The translations under genes and the position numbers were made by a program. 64,000 nt of DNA, from NCBI GenBank assembly GCA_040772085.1, contig JAXGYU010000001.1, forward strand, positions 744,001-808,000, written 5' to 3'. Position 1 is the first letter of the stretch; the number at the start of each line of letters is the position of its first letter. Below the pieces are notes generated by a model. It ran no database searches, was not told the DNA's origin, and saw nothing but the letters and a program-made list of their open reading frames with translations. This DNA is from JAXGMV01 sp040772085 (GTDB lineage Bacteria > Chloroflexota > Anaerolineae > Anaerolineales > Anaerolineaceae). Positions 13,501-21,910 of this stretch are shown one piece after another.

Positions 13501-14406
13501 TCAATTCGTAGGCAAAATGATCACTTTCATTGGATCCAGTAACTGGAAAGTGTCAGAAACCCGCCACAGGCAATAGTTCGCTCGCTCCTCTTCAGTCGCG
13601 GCTGCCGTGTAATGCGACATACCGTCAAACAGAGCATTGCCTGGCCCCAGACGCATTTCCAGGTGAAGGTGAGGGTTCCCGGACCTGCCGGTATTGCCGA
13701 CACTGCCAAGTTTCTGACCAGCAGTAATGAGATTGCCCGGCTTTATGCCGGCAATGTCCTGCATATGCCCGTAAAGCAGATAAAGGGACTGACGGTTGAA
13801 GTCCAGCTTCATTTTCGGCAGATCAGGGCATTCCACGCGGGAATCGGGGACGACCGTTGGCCTGTATGCCGGCAGGGAGAGATCCCAGGCGGCAGGCAGA
13901 CGATCAATCGGGGTTTCGATGATCACGAATTTGCCGTAGACCTCACTGTTCGTGATCACGGCGATTGCTTTGCCATCCAGTACCGAATCGATCTCCCAGC
14001 CCTCCATACCCACGCGATCCTTCCAGCGGTAAAAGGCGAAGTCCGATCCATGATGCGCGTCGTCCCTGCCTGGCAGCGGCATTTCGAAGGGATTGGAAAC
14101 CGCGGCAGGCAGCTCAGCCAGCGTGATGCCCGCCAGCGGCGAAGCGACATGGCTGATGGGAGGCGTGAGGGTTGCGGTCGGTACGGGCGTGGCAACAGAC
14201 AAGGTGGCTGTGACCGTCAGTTCAGGGTAGTCTGGCGGAGCGGCTGCCAGCGCTTGCGTTTCGGTGAGCAACACGGGAGGAGACACAACCGGTTGAGCTT
14301 GCGGCCGCTGCGCACACCCGGCTATCAGCGATAACAGAATCACGACCAGCAGCAATCGGGCAAATTTTCCCGCATTGCTTTGGAAAGCATCAGAGCTGGA
14401 TGTCAA
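13501..14406 (-). CDS. M23-family (LytM-like) metallopeptidase lipoprotein
   Basis: The 301-residue product starts with a lipoprotein signal (ARLLLVVILLSLIAGC) and a Pro/Thr linker. The C-terminal M23 domain keeps the zinc ligands: HHGSDF gives the HxGxD motif, and NPHLHLEM gives HxH; LLYGHMQ and GSVGNTGRSG are also typical. M23 enzymes cut peptide bridges in peptidoglycan; some serve as division or envelope regulators. The start is uncertain. A TTG at 14406 fits best, overlapping the upstream gene by 17 bp and placing the signal peptide close to the N-terminus. The longest frame (from 14529) adds a stretch that overlaps the upstream gene and does not look like protein. Confidence 0.82.
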   Translation of the reverse strand: MTSSSDAFQSNAGKFARLLLVVILLSLIAGCAQRPQAQPVVSPPVLLTETQALAAAPPDYPELTVTATLSVATPVPTATLTPPISHVASPLAGITLAELPAAVSNPFEMPLPGRDDAHHGSDFAFYRWKDRVGMEGWEIDSVLDGKAIAVITNSEVYGKFVIIETPIDRLPAAWDLSLPAYRPTVVPDSRVECPDLPKMKLDFNRQSLYLLYGHMQDIAGIKPGNLITAGQKLGSVGNTGRSGNPHLHLEMRLGPGNALFDGMSHYTAAATEEERANYCLWRVSDTFQLLDPMKVIILPTN

Positions 14407-14698
14407 TTTCTTTTTGCTCGTGCGGCTGCTGATCCGCGAGTGCCACCGTAACACGCAGCCGGTAGCGGTTATTCGCATCCAGTACGCGCAGGTGCTGCGT
14501 GATGACGATCCGGGGATTGATGGCTTCAATGATATGCGTATGGGCGCTCAGCTCTTCGTTGCCCGTCAGCATGAAGATTTCTAGATTCGGATGAGCCGAA
14601 ATATCACTCAGATCGATATAGACGCGGACGCGTTTCTGATCACCCCAGTCATCCGCAGTGATCGATAAAATCTGGGGAAGTGTTTGATTAGTATCCAG
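14390..14698 (-). CDS. Small protein of unknown function, probable CTG start
   Basis: About 102 residues, not recognised. The sequence (ILSITADDWGDQKRVRVYID, then RYRLRVTVALAD) is rich in beta-prone stretches and lacks Cys and membrane segments, suggesting a small cytoplasmic beta domain. The only ATG (14734) lies in the loop of the terminator after the DUF1015 gene and has no ribosome site. GGGAGG at 14703-14708 is instead placed 4-5 bp before a CTG at 14698, which I take as the start. It overlaps the M23 gene, so the two are probably cotranslated. Confidence 0.6.
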   Translation of the reverse strand: MDTNQTLPQILSITADDWGDQKRVRVYIDLSDISAHPNLEIFMLTGNEELSAHTHIIEAINPRIVITQHLRVLDANNRYRLRVTVALADQQPHEQKEIDIQL

Positions 14699-14717
14699 AG
14701 TTCCTCCCTTTTGAAAA

Positions 14718-14745
14718 GACCCTGCCTCTATCATGAGGCAGGGTC
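14718..14745 (-). terminator. Intrinsic terminator after the DUF1015 gene
   Basis: GACCCTGCCTC and GAGGCAGGGTC form a perfect 11-bp stem around a 6-nt loop, followed on the minus strand by TTTT. It starts 8 bp after the DUF1015 stop codon and ends just before the ribosome site of the next gene, so that gene is expressed by read-through or an unseen promoter. Confidence 0.82.
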
Positions 14746-14752
14746 CTGATAC

Positions 14753-16072
14753 TCAACTGATCTTTCTGCCTTCCAGATAGAAGCGTTTCTCCTTCGCTTC
14801 ACCCATCGAGAAGGTCTTTCTGGGCAGCGCGCCATCCAGAATGACGGTTCTGAACAAGTCACTCTTTGGCATGGGTGGCAGCAGCAAACCGATGTTGCCG
14901 GGCTGCTGACCAAGGCGTACGGTCGCTTCGTCGCCGTGGACGTAGTCAATCTTCTCAAACCCGCCAGCTTTTAGCCACTGATCCAGGAAACCTTGCAGGG
15001 TTCCGACCGCCAGATTGGAGGTTGGTTTTTCAAACTTGATGACTTCGAACGCGTCGGGCGTGATCAGACCCACCAACTGCTCGCCGACACCGGGGTCATG
15101 GACACGCGCTTCCATGGTCGGAGCGTCATTGAAATGCATAACCTGGATCAGACCGCCAAAATGCTCATTCAACGCTTTTACAAAGTCAGCCTTGACGTTG
15201 AAAAGGACGCGGTGAATCGGTTCGAACTCCAGACCCTCGTCATGGACGTTCTCGAGTTCGATCAGCGCGTAGCGTGAGGGATGATCCATTCCAACAGCAG
15301 CTTTGTTCTTTTCCCAGATCGCTTTTGCTGTAGCAAGGGAGTGATTACCGTCGCCCATGGCAAACAGCAAGACGCCCTTTTCCTTCGGGTCTACACGGTA
15401 TTTGGCCTCGAATGCCTCAGGTTTGCCCAGCTCTTCGAGACCCGCAACGACAGCCTGCTCGAGAGCCTGGTCGTTCACCGCGAAACCGCGCAAATGTCCG
15501 CTGCCGAGCATCAGCTCGAAATCATAAATCTTCTCGAGCTTGGCTTTGGCGTCGACCAGCGGTTCGATCACTTTCTTTTCCGGATCGTCAATCAGCACCA
15601 GGATGTGGGGAAACTCTAGCGGCGCGCCTTCGCGGATTTTGATGCGCGGCGGCAGCCGGTCAAGGATGGTGCCTTCAGTCGCCCGGATAGCGCTAACAGA
15701 TCCCTTGTTATAGTCATAGCGCTCGAGATCCAGGGCAATCATCAACCCATGGCGTGTTTTCTTGCCAAACGTCCGTTCAACCAGGATCAAATGATCGACG
15801 ACGTCGAAGATATCCTCAGAGAGGTATTGACGCATATGTTCCTGGGTGCTGTGTAACCTTTCTTTTTCTTTTTCAGTTTCCAAATAGACTTCAGGAAGCA
15901 CAACATGGAACGTTGACGGCGCTTCGCCAACCAGGTCAGACACCGCGTCCCAATATTCCGGTTCGGAAGTGAACTGGTCACAGGCTACGACAGCCCATTT
16001 TTGCATGTCATTTTCGGCTTTGGGGACGAGAATGCCGCCTATGCGGACGCCTATCGAAGGATAATCTCTCAT
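14753..16072 (-). CDS. DUF1015 family protein
   Basis: The 439-residue protein matches the DUF1015 family by its N-terminal stretch (about 30-60, WAVVACDQFTSEPEYW) and by LFAMGDGNHSLATAKAIWE (about 238-256), the family's most conserved block. The family is found in many bacteria and archaea; its biochemical role is not established, though a kinase-like or SerK-like activity has been proposed for members. No signal peptide or membrane helix is seen. The ATG at 16072 follows GAGG by 6 bp; the longer frame from 16120 has no ribosome site. A TGG-TACAAT extended -10 element lies at 16104-16109 on the same strand. Confidence 0.87.
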   Translation of the reverse strand: MRDYPSIGVRIGGILVPKAENDMQKWAVVACDQFTSEPEYWDAVSDLVGEAPSTFHVVLPEVYLETEKEKERLHSTQEHMRQYLSEDIFDVVDHLILVERTFGKKTRHGLMIALDLERYDYNKGSVSAIRATEGTILDRLPPRIKIREGAPLEFPHILVLIDDPEKKVIEPLVDAKAKLEKIYDFELMLGSGHLRGFAVNDQALEQAVVAGLEELGKPEAFEAKYRVDPKEKGVLLFAMGDGNHSLATAKAIWEKNKAAVGMDHPSRYALIELENVHDEGLEFEPIHRVLFNVKADFVKALNEHFGGLIQVMHFNDAPTMEARVHDPGVGEQLVGLITPDAFEVIKFEKPTSNLAVGTLQGFLDQWLKAGGFEKIDYVHGDEATVRLGQQPGNIGLLLPPMPKSDLFRTVILDGALPRKTFSMGEAKEKRFYLEGRKIS

Positions 16073-16133
16073 GGGGAACCTCGTGTGGTGGAGTTGTGCT
16101 TTGATTGTACCAAAGACCATTAAAGTTGACGGT

Positions 16134-16991
16134 TCAATTCACCATCGTGTACGAAATCCCGACCGTACCGGGGCCGGCGTGAGTTCCAATGACAGGGCTG
16201 ACATCCGAGATGCTGTCTTCTATGATGAATCCTTCAGGCAGCGATTGTCTGATTTTCTCGAGCACCTTAATAGTGTCAGTCTCAGAGTTGGCATGGATCA
16301 TCCCAAGGTGGACACCTTTTTTGCCCTCACAGCGCTCAAGAAAAACCTTGATCGCCCGATCAAGCGATTTGGTGCGGGTGCGCACCTTCTCGACTGCTTC
16401 AATCTTTCCATCTTTCAGCGCCAGGATCGGTTTCAAATCCAGCGCGGTGCCCAGAAAAGCGGAGACTCCGCCGATCCGTCCGCCGCGGTGCAGGAACTCA
16501 AGCGTATTGACGATGAAAATCGCGCCAGAGTTGGCGCAGGATTCCTTTGCCAGCTTGGCGACGCTTTTGGCTGATTGACCATCTCTGGCTGCCCTGGCAG
16601 CGAGGATCGCCGAGTAACCCAACGCCATGGCGGTGACTTCGGAATCGATAACGGTCACGCGCTCCGTCTCAAGCATTTCTTTGGCTTGAATAGCTGAGGC
16701 ATAAGTGCCGGATAGCTTGGCTGAAATATGGATCGAGACGATATCCAATCCGGCGTCAAGCAGCGGCTTGTACACGCTCAAAAACGCGTGCGGTGAGGGT
16801 TGTGACGTGGATGGCATGGTTTTGGCGGTCGAAAGCCGCGAATAAAACTCAGTAGGTGTGATATCAACGCCATCGAGATAGCTTTTGTCATCCCATAATA
16901 CGGTGAGCGGGACGACTGTGATCTCGAGTTCATCGACCACTTCTTTTGAGATATAGGCAGTGCTGTCAGTTACGATTGCAACCTTCCGCAT
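16134..16991 (-). CDS. DegV family fatty-acid-binding protein
   Basis: The 285-residue protein has the DegV pattern: VAIVTDSTAYIS near the N-terminus, TSQPSP around residue 75, ISAKLSGTY, and the C-terminal GTHAGPGTVGIS. DegV/FakB proteins hold a fatty acid between two alpha/beta domains and present it to the kinase FakA for phosphorylation, feeding exogenous fatty acids into lipid synthesis. No FakA (DAK domain) gene is in the window, so the partner must be elsewhere. GGAGGAACC precedes the ATG at 16991; the longer frame upstream to 17066 is not supported. Confidence 0.92.
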   Translation of the reverse strand: MRKVAIVTDSTAYISKEVVDELEITVVPLTVLWDDKSYLDGVDITPTEFYSRLSTAKTMPSTSQPSPHAFLSVYKPLLDAGLDIVSIHISAKLSGTYASAIQAKEMLETERVTVIDSEVTAMALGYSAILAARAARDGQSAKSVAKLAKESCANSGAIFIVNTLEFLHRGGRIGGVSAFLGTALDLKPILALKDGKIEAVEKVRTRTKSLDRAIKVFLERCEGKKGVHLGMIHANSETDTIKVLEKIRQSLPEGFIIEDSISDVSPVIGTHAGPGTVGISYTMVN

Positions 16992-17054
16992 GGTTCCTCC
17001 GGGAAAAAATTTGATATAGTTATAACCCATAACGTCGAAATGAGATGTTTTCGC

Positions 17055-17083
17055 TTGACCATTCACTTTTGTATTGCTAAAAT
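17055..17083 (+). promoter_or_regulatory. Promoter of the ffh-rpsP operon
   Basis: TTGACC (17055-17060) and TAAAAT (17078-17083) are 17 bp apart, each one mismatch from consensus. The ATG of ffh begins 12 nt after the -10, leaving a leader of only about 5 nt. Confidence 0.7.
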
Positions 17084-17095
17084 TCGCACCTGATT

Positions 17096-18418
17096 ATGTT
17101 TACCTCGCTCACCGACAGACTGAACAAAATTTTCACCGACCTGCGCCGGCATGGCAAGCTGACTGAAGCAGATGTTGACACTTCCTTGCGTGAAGTACGC
17201 ATGGCGCTGCTTGAGGCTGATGTGCATTATTCGGTGGTCAAAAGTTTTGTTGCCAGAGTCAAGGAACGGGCGATTGGCGCTGAAGTGTCCAAGGCGCTCA
17301 ATCCTGCCCAGCAGATGATCAAGATCGTTAATGAAGAGATGATCAACACGCTTGGCGAGGCGGAAGGGCTCAACCTGTCCGGTCCCAAACCGCGCGTGCT
17401 GATGATGGTCGGGTTGCAGGGGTCTGGTAAGACGACCGCTGCGGCGAAGCTTGCGAAGCTCTTGCGGTCTCAGGGCGAACGCGTGCTGCTGGTCGCCGCG
17501 GACCCTTACCGGCCGGCAGCCATCAAACAGTTGCAGACGCTGGGCGAACGAATCAATGTGGAAGTATTCTCCGTTGCCGGCATGATGCCGCCGGATCTGG
17601 CGAGCAACGCGTACGACTCCGCCCGAAAAGGCGGTGTGACTGTGATGATCATCGATACCGCCGGCCGGTCGCAACTGGACGACGCGCTGATGAGCGAGTT
17701 GCAGGCAATCAACGCCAAGGTGCATGCCAATGACATCCTGCTGGTGATCGACTCGATGATCGGGCAGGAAGCGCTGCAAGTCGCCAACGGCTTCAAGGAG
17801 GCTATCCCGCTTTCTGGGCTGATCCTGACCAAGATGGATGGTGACTCACGCGGCGGCGCGGCCATCTCCATCCGCTCGGTCACCGGCGTGCCGATCAAGT
17901 TCCTTGGCACGGGTGAGGGGATCGACGCGATCGAACGTTATGATCCTACCCGTCTGTCCTCACGCATTCTCGGCATGGGTGACCTGATTGGCTTGATCGA
18001 AAGGGCGGAATCCGCCTTCGACCAGAAGCAGGCGCAGGAACAAGCCGAGAAAATGGCGTCAGGCAAATTTACGCTGGAAGACTTCTCAAACCAGTTGAAA
18101 CAGTTGAAAAAGATGGGGCCGCTGCAGTCCATACTCGAGATGCTGCCGGGCAATATGGCGCAGATGACCTCGAAACTTTCGACTACTGAAGCAGAAGATC
18201 AGATCAAACGCACCGAAGCGATCATCAATTCCATGACTCTTGCTGAACGACGAAATCCTGATATACTCAATGCCAGCCGGCGCCGCAGGATTGCACGAGG
18301 GTCTGGAATGGACGTCCAGGACGTCAACAAGATGATCAAGCAATTCCGTGAAGCCCAGAAAATGTTGAAGATGTTCCAATCGACAGGTGGACGAGGCTTG
18401 CCTCGTTTGTTTCGCTGA
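17096..18418 (+). CDS. ffh: Signal recognition particle GTPase Ffh
   Basis: The 440-residue protein binds signal sequences of membrane proteins at the ribosome and, with SRP RNA and FtsY, delivers them to SecYEG. It has the helical N domain (1-90), a G domain with GLQGSGKTT (about 106-114), DTAGR (about 188-192) and TKMDGDSRGGAA, and a Met-rich M domain to the C-terminus (SGMDVQDVNKMIKQFREAQK) that binds RNA and signal peptide. No ribosome site is evident before the ATG, and the promoter lies 12 nt upstream, so the mRNA has an extremely short leader. It heads an operon with ribosomal and processing genes. Confidence 0.97.
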   Translation: MFTSLTDRLNKIFTDLRRHGKLTEADVDTSLREVRMALLEADVHYSVVKSFVARVKERAIGAEVSKALNPAQQMIKIVNEEMINTLGEAEGLNLSGPKPRVLMMVGLQGSGKTTAAAKLAKLLRSQGERVLLVAADPYRPAAIKQLQTLGERINVEVFSVAGMMPPDLASNAYDSARKGGVTVMIIDTAGRSQLDDALMSELQAINAKVHANDILLVIDSMIGQEALQVANGFKEAIPLSGLILTKMDGDSRGGAAISIRSVTGVPIKFLGTGEGIDAIERYDPTRLSSRILGMGDLIGLIERAESAFDQKQAQEQAEKMASGKFTLEDFSNQLKQLKKMGPLQSILEMLPGNMAQMTSKLSTTEAEDQIKRTEAIINSMTLAERRNPDILNASRRRRIARGSGMDVQDVNKMIKQFREAQKMLKMFQSTGGRGLPRLFR

Positions 18419-18522
18419 CCTGGCATGGCAGTTGAAATCGCGCTCTCCTTCAGCGCCCCTCTACTGACTGCAATGTGGTGCACAGCAATAATTGACCAAT
18501 AAAACAGGAGAGAAATAAAGCA

Positions 18523-18867
18523 ATGGTACGAATCAGATTACGCAGGGTAGGAATGAAGAATCAGCCTAGCTACCGCATTATCGCTGCCGACAAGGAAAGC
18601 CCCCGCGATGGCAAGTTCCTTGAGATTCTGGGCAGCTATAACCCGCGCACGGTCCCATTCAGCCTGAATGTTGATGAAGAGCGCGTGTATCACTGGCTCA
18701 AGAATGGCGCACAACCGAGCGAGACAGTCGTCAGTCTGTTCCGCCAGGTCGGGCTGCTCGAACGCTGGGAAGGCTTCAAGAAGGATGGCGATCTTGAAAA
18801 AGCGCTCCAGACTTCGAAAGAGTACTTCGAGAAGCGCAACAAGACAATCAAGAACCCTGGCGACTAG
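18523..18867 (+). CDS. rpsP: 30S ribosomal protein S16
   Basis: The 114-residue protein begins with the highly conserved MVRIRLRRVGMKNQPSYRI and has the S16 pattern LGSYNPR and WLKNGAQPSETV. S16 binds 16S rRNA early in assembly of the 30S body. The C-terminal 30 residues (KDGDLEKALQ onward) form a charged extension beyond the roughly 80-residue core, as in many bacteria. AGGAG lies upstream of the ATG. The 104-bp gap after ffh holds no clear promoter or terminator. The ffh-rpsP-KH-rimM order is common across bacteria. Confidence 0.97.
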   Translation: MVRIRLRRVGMKNQPSYRIIAADKESPRDGKFLEILGSYNPRTVPFSLNVDEERVYHWLKNGAQPSETVVSLFRQVGLLERWEGFKKDGDLEKALQTSKEYFEKRNKTIKNPGD

Positions 18868-18894
18868 GAATTCAGGAGCCATTAGGGAGGCACA

Positions 18895-19131
18895 ATGAAA
18901 GAACTGGTTGAGTATATCGCCCGCTCCCTCGTTGACAACCCAATGGATGTCAACGTGCGCCAGGAAAAAGCTGGCAACAAGGTCCGGGTTGAACTCAAGG
19001 TTGCCCGTGATGATATGGGCCGGATTATCGGCAAAAGCGGCAAGGTTGCCAACTCCATCCGCGTCCTGTTGCGGGTCGCGGCCGCGAGAGAAGGCAAGCA
19101 GGTTTACCTCGATGTCGTCGAACCACGATGA
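18895..19131 (+). CDS. khpA: KH-domain RNA-binding protein KhpA
   Basis: The 78-residue protein is a single KH domain of the YlqC/KhpA type, with the GRIIGKSGK loop (about residues 42-50) that contacts RNA. KhpA proteins act with KhpB in several Gram-positive species to control cell size and RNA stability. GGGAGG 5 bp before the ATG gives a strong start. It lies between rpsP and rimM, the usual place, and overlaps the rimM start. Confidence 0.93.
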   Translation: MKELVEYIARSLVDNPMDVNVRQEKAGNKVRVELKVARDDMGRIIGKSGKVANSIRVLLRVAAAREGKQVYLDVVEPR

Positions 19132-19717
19132 GCGAAAATTGAGGCAGAAACCAGAAAATCAGATCGATGACACGGGTTCGCCAGCACAAGGCGAGCCTGT
19201 GTTTTTAGCTGTGGGGCGTTTGCGAAAGCCGCATGGACTGGCTGGCGAGCTGTCCATGGACATTCTGACTGATTTTCCCGAGCGCTTGAAAACAGGCAAG
19301 AAGGTTTTTCTGGGTGAGAAGCATCAGGCCGCGACGATCACCGGCAGCAGACCGCACGGTCAATTGCTGCTGGTCAAATTCGACGTAACGCCTGATATCG
19401 AATCGGCAGAACGATATCGCAACACTGAAGTTTTCGTTGAAGCCGCAAGCCTGCCTAGCCTGGACGAAGGTGATCTGTATCAGCATCAGGTGATCGGGAT
19501 GCAGGCTGTCCTGGAATCGACAGGCGAGCTGGTCGGCATGGTCGTCGATATCCTGGAGACAGGCGCCAATGATGTCTATATCATCCAGACCGCTGATGAT
19601 CAGGAACTGCTGATACCGGCGGTCGAGGCATTTATTGCTGGGTATAATCTCGCTGAGAACAATCTGCTCATTCGTTTGAGCGATGAGGATAAAGCGAATC
19701 TGTTGCATGACGGATAA
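19112..19717 (+). CDS. rimM: Ribosome maturation factor RimM
   Basis: About 201 residues. RimM binds S19 and helps mature the 30S head. The N-terminal barrel is seen from FLAVGRLRKPHGLAGEL (about 31-47), and the C-terminal PRC-barrel from LYQHQVIGMQAV through NDVYIIQT and LLIPAVEAFI. The N-terminal 30 residues (Asp, Gln and Lys rich) are an extra segment. The start is uncertain: an ATG at 19112 overlaps khpA by 20 bp, while a TTG at 19139 would remove part of the extension. The gene overlaps dprA by 11 bp. Confidence 0.9.
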   Translation: MSSNHDERKLRQKPENQIDDTGSPAQGEPVFLAVGRLRKPHGLAGELSMDILTDFPERLKTGKKVFLGEKHQAATITGSRPHGQLLLVKFDVTPDIESAERYRNTEVFVEAASLPSLDEGDLYQHQVIGMQAVLESTGELVGMVVDILETGANDVYIIQTADDQELLIPAVEAFIAGYNLAENNLLIRLSDEDKANLLHDG

Positions 19718-20810
19718 AAAATATTGGATCGGCTTCAGTCTGGTGAAAGGCATTGGGTCTGTCAGAATGGCAGGCCTGCTGCGGCATTTTACCAACCTTG
19801 ATCTGGCATGGAACGCTCCATCGGACGCGCTGAGATCCGCGGGCTTGAGTGAAAAAATCATTGAAAATCTGGTCAGAATTCGCAAGAGTGTCGATCTTGA
19901 CCTGATGCAGTCGAATATCGCGGCACAGGGGATTGATGTGATCACCTGGGGGGATGAGGCTTACCCGAGGCTGCTGGCAGAGATCAACCAGTCACCGCCA
20001 ATCCTGTATGTGCGCGGCGAGATCAAGCCCGAAGATACCTGGGCTGTAGCCATCGTCGGTACCCGCCGGGTGACCAGCTACGGACGCCAGGTGACCGAAG
20101 AGATTGCCGGAGGGCTGGCGCGGCACGGTATCACGATTGTTTCCGGGCTGGCGCGCGGTGTTGACGGGCTGGCGCATAAAATTGCCCTTGAGAATGGCGG
20201 ACGAACGATCGCCGTCCTCGGCTCGGGGGTTGATAAGGTCTATCCGCCGGAACATCGCCTGCTGGCTGAATCCATCGCCGCGCATGGGGCTGTGATCTCC
20301 GATTACCCGCCGGGGACGCCGCCTGACAGTATCAACTTTCCGCCGCGCAACCGCATCATTTCCGGCTTATCCCTGGCAACGGTGATTATTGAAGCCGGCG
20401 AAACCAGCGGCGCGCTGATCACCGCGGAATTCGCTGCGGACCAGAGCCGGGATGTTTTCGCTGTCCCTGGCGGTATCTACTCGCCGCAATCACGCGGTAC
20501 TAACGCACTGATCCAGCAAGGCGCCAGACCATACCTTGGCATCGATGATCTGTTAACCTTTCTCAACCTCGATCGGGTTGAGAATGCCAAAGCAGTGCAG
20601 GCGAGTCTGCCTATCGATCCAACGGAATCAAAGCTATATAGTATCCTCAAGGATCAACCCGTCCATATTGATGACATCCAGGAGTTGTCCGGATTGCCTA
20701 TCGAGGTCGTCTCAGCCAATCTGACGCTGATGGAATTGAAGGGCATGGTCAGACAGACAGGCAACATGAGCTACCAGAGCATCCGGGAACCAGGAGGGAA
20801 ATACCAATGA
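19707..20810 (+). CDS. dprA: DNA processing protein DprA
   Basis: The 367-residue protein protects incoming single-stranded DNA and loads RecA on it during natural transformation; it also occurs in many bacteria not known to be competent. An N-terminal helical domain (SLVKGIGSVRMAGLLRHF) precedes the Rossmann-like DprA core with VAIVGTRR, GLARGVDGLAHKIAL, VLGSGVDKVYPPEH, FPPRNRIISGLS and ETSGALITAEFA. A C-terminal winged helix (about 300-360) is present. The ATG at 19707 overlaps rimM by 11 bp, and the 3' end shares ATGA with the next gene. Confidence 0.95.
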   Translation: MTDKKYWIGFSLVKGIGSVRMAGLLRHFTNLDLAWNAPSDALRSAGLSEKIIENLVRIRKSVDLDLMQSNIAAQGIDVITWGDEAYPRLLAEINQSPPILYVRGEIKPEDTWAVAIVGTRRVTSYGRQVTEEIAGGLARHGITIVSGLARGVDGLAHKIALENGGRTIAVLGSGVDKVYPPEHRLLAESIAAHGAVISDYPPGTPPDSINFPPRNRIISGLSLATVIIEAGETSGALITAEFAADQSRDVFAVPGGIYSPQSRGTNALIQQGARPYLGIDDLLTFLNLDRVENAKAVQASLPIDPTESKLYSILKDQPVHIDDIQELSGLPIEVVSANLTLMELKGMVRQTGNMSYQSIREPGGKYQ

Positions 20811-21910
20811 CCAACGAAAACGCACATTTCTACGGACTGATCATGGCAGGCGGCGGCGGTACGCGCTTGTGGCCATTATCCGTGAAGAGCAAGCCAAAAC
20901 AATTGATTCCACTGACGGAAGATCGCTCGCTTTTCCAGATAGCGGTTGACCGGGCGGCAGCGACCATTCCGGCAGAACGCATGTATGTCGTCGCCTCGGC
21001 TGACCTCGCTGAGCAGCTTCATCTACAGTGCCCGCAGATTCCGCGCGAGAACTTTATCATTGAACCTTCGGCGCGCGGCAACGCGGCTGCCATCATGCTG
21101 GCAGCCAGGGTGATTGCCTTGCGGGACCCCTCACCGCAAGCTTGCATGGCTGTTCTAACCGCGGACCATGTGATCAAGCAAATTGATCTGTTCAATCGGC
21201 TATTGTCTGCCTGTCGCGAGGTAGCCGTCCGGAGCGGCAACCTGGTGACGATCGGCATTCAGCCAACTTACCCCGCGACCGGATTCGGTTATCTTGAACT
21301 GGGCGAGGCACAACCCTCGGCGGATGGCTTCGAGGTACACAAGCTCAAGCAGTTCAAAGAGAAACCCGATCTGGCGACCGCGACAGCCATGCTGGCACAA
21401 GGCGGTTTCGTCTGGAATTCGGGCATGTTCGTCTGGACGCTGCCTGCCATCCAGAGCGCATTCGACACCTATCTGCCTGCGACAGCAGCAGTAGGCAAAC
21501 TGCTGACAGACGCTGCAATTGAGTACCCTCAAGCCTTCCTTGACGCCTGGAAAAACATTGAACGCCAGACCATCGATTACGGCATTATGGAGAAGGCGCC
21601 CAATGTCTCAGCCATACCTGCTGGTGACCTGGGCTGGTTTGACGTTGGCAGCTGGAATTCACTCTTTGATATAATGCCTGCCGACATGCTCGGCAATATT
21701 GTCATGCGGGGTGAGCACCTGGGGGTTGATTCCAGCAACAATCTGGTTTATAGTGACCAGCCGCAGCGAATCATCGCCACCATTGGCATGAACGATCTGG
21801 TCATTGTGGAGCATGGAAAATCTATCCTGATCTGTAAACGCGAAGACAGTGAGAAGGTCAAGGCTGTCATCGATCGGCTGAAAGAGCAGGAACGTGAGGA
21901 ATATTTATAG
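20807..21910 (+). CDS. manC: Mannose-1-phosphate guanylyltransferase
   Basis: The 367-residue enzyme makes GDP-mannose from mannose 1-phosphate and GTP. The N-terminal nucleotidyltransferase signature is MAGGGGTRLWPLSVKSKPKQ (about 13-32), followed by ILTADH-like AVLTADHVI, GFGYLELG, FKEKPD, WNSGMFVW and the late EKAPNVSAIPAGDLGWFDVGSW. It lacks the C-terminal isomerase domain of bifunctional ManC/AlgA. GDP-mannose probably feeds cell-surface glycans, perhaps those made by the cluster at 32-48 kb. The start overlaps the dprA stop (ATGA), and the stop is directly followed by the topA ATG. Confidence 0.92.
   Translation: MTNENAHFYGLIMAGGGGTRLWPLSVKSKPKQLIPLTEDRSLFQIAVDRAAATIPAERMYVVASADLAEQLHLQCPQIPRENFIIEPSARGNAAAIMLAARVIALRDPSPQACMAVLTADHVIKQIDLFNRLLSACREVAVRSGNLVTIGIQPTYPATGFGYLELGEAQPSADGFEVHKLKQFKEKPDLATATAMLAQGGFVWNSGMFVWTLPAIQSAFDTYLPATAAVGKLLTDAAIEYPQAFLDAWKNIERQTIDYGIMEKAPNVSAIPAGDLGWFDVGSWNSLFDIMPADMLGNIVMRGEHLGVDSSNNLVYSDQPQRIIATIGMNDLVIVEHGKSILICKREDSEKVKAVIDRLKEQEREEYL

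Noticed and set aside
13612..14334. 240-codon plus-strand frame opposite the M23 peptidase
   Set aside because: It mirrors a gene with clear zinc motifs and has Arg/Gly/His-rich shadow composition.
17063..17779. 238-codon minus-strand frame opposite ffh
   Set aside because: Ffh on the other strand has all GTPase motifs; the antisense frame resembles no family and is rich in Arg, His and Gln.
18419..18522. SRP RNA or another small RNA in the ffh-rpsP gap
   Set aside because: I found no SRP RNA tetraloop region, promoter or terminator in the 104 bp.
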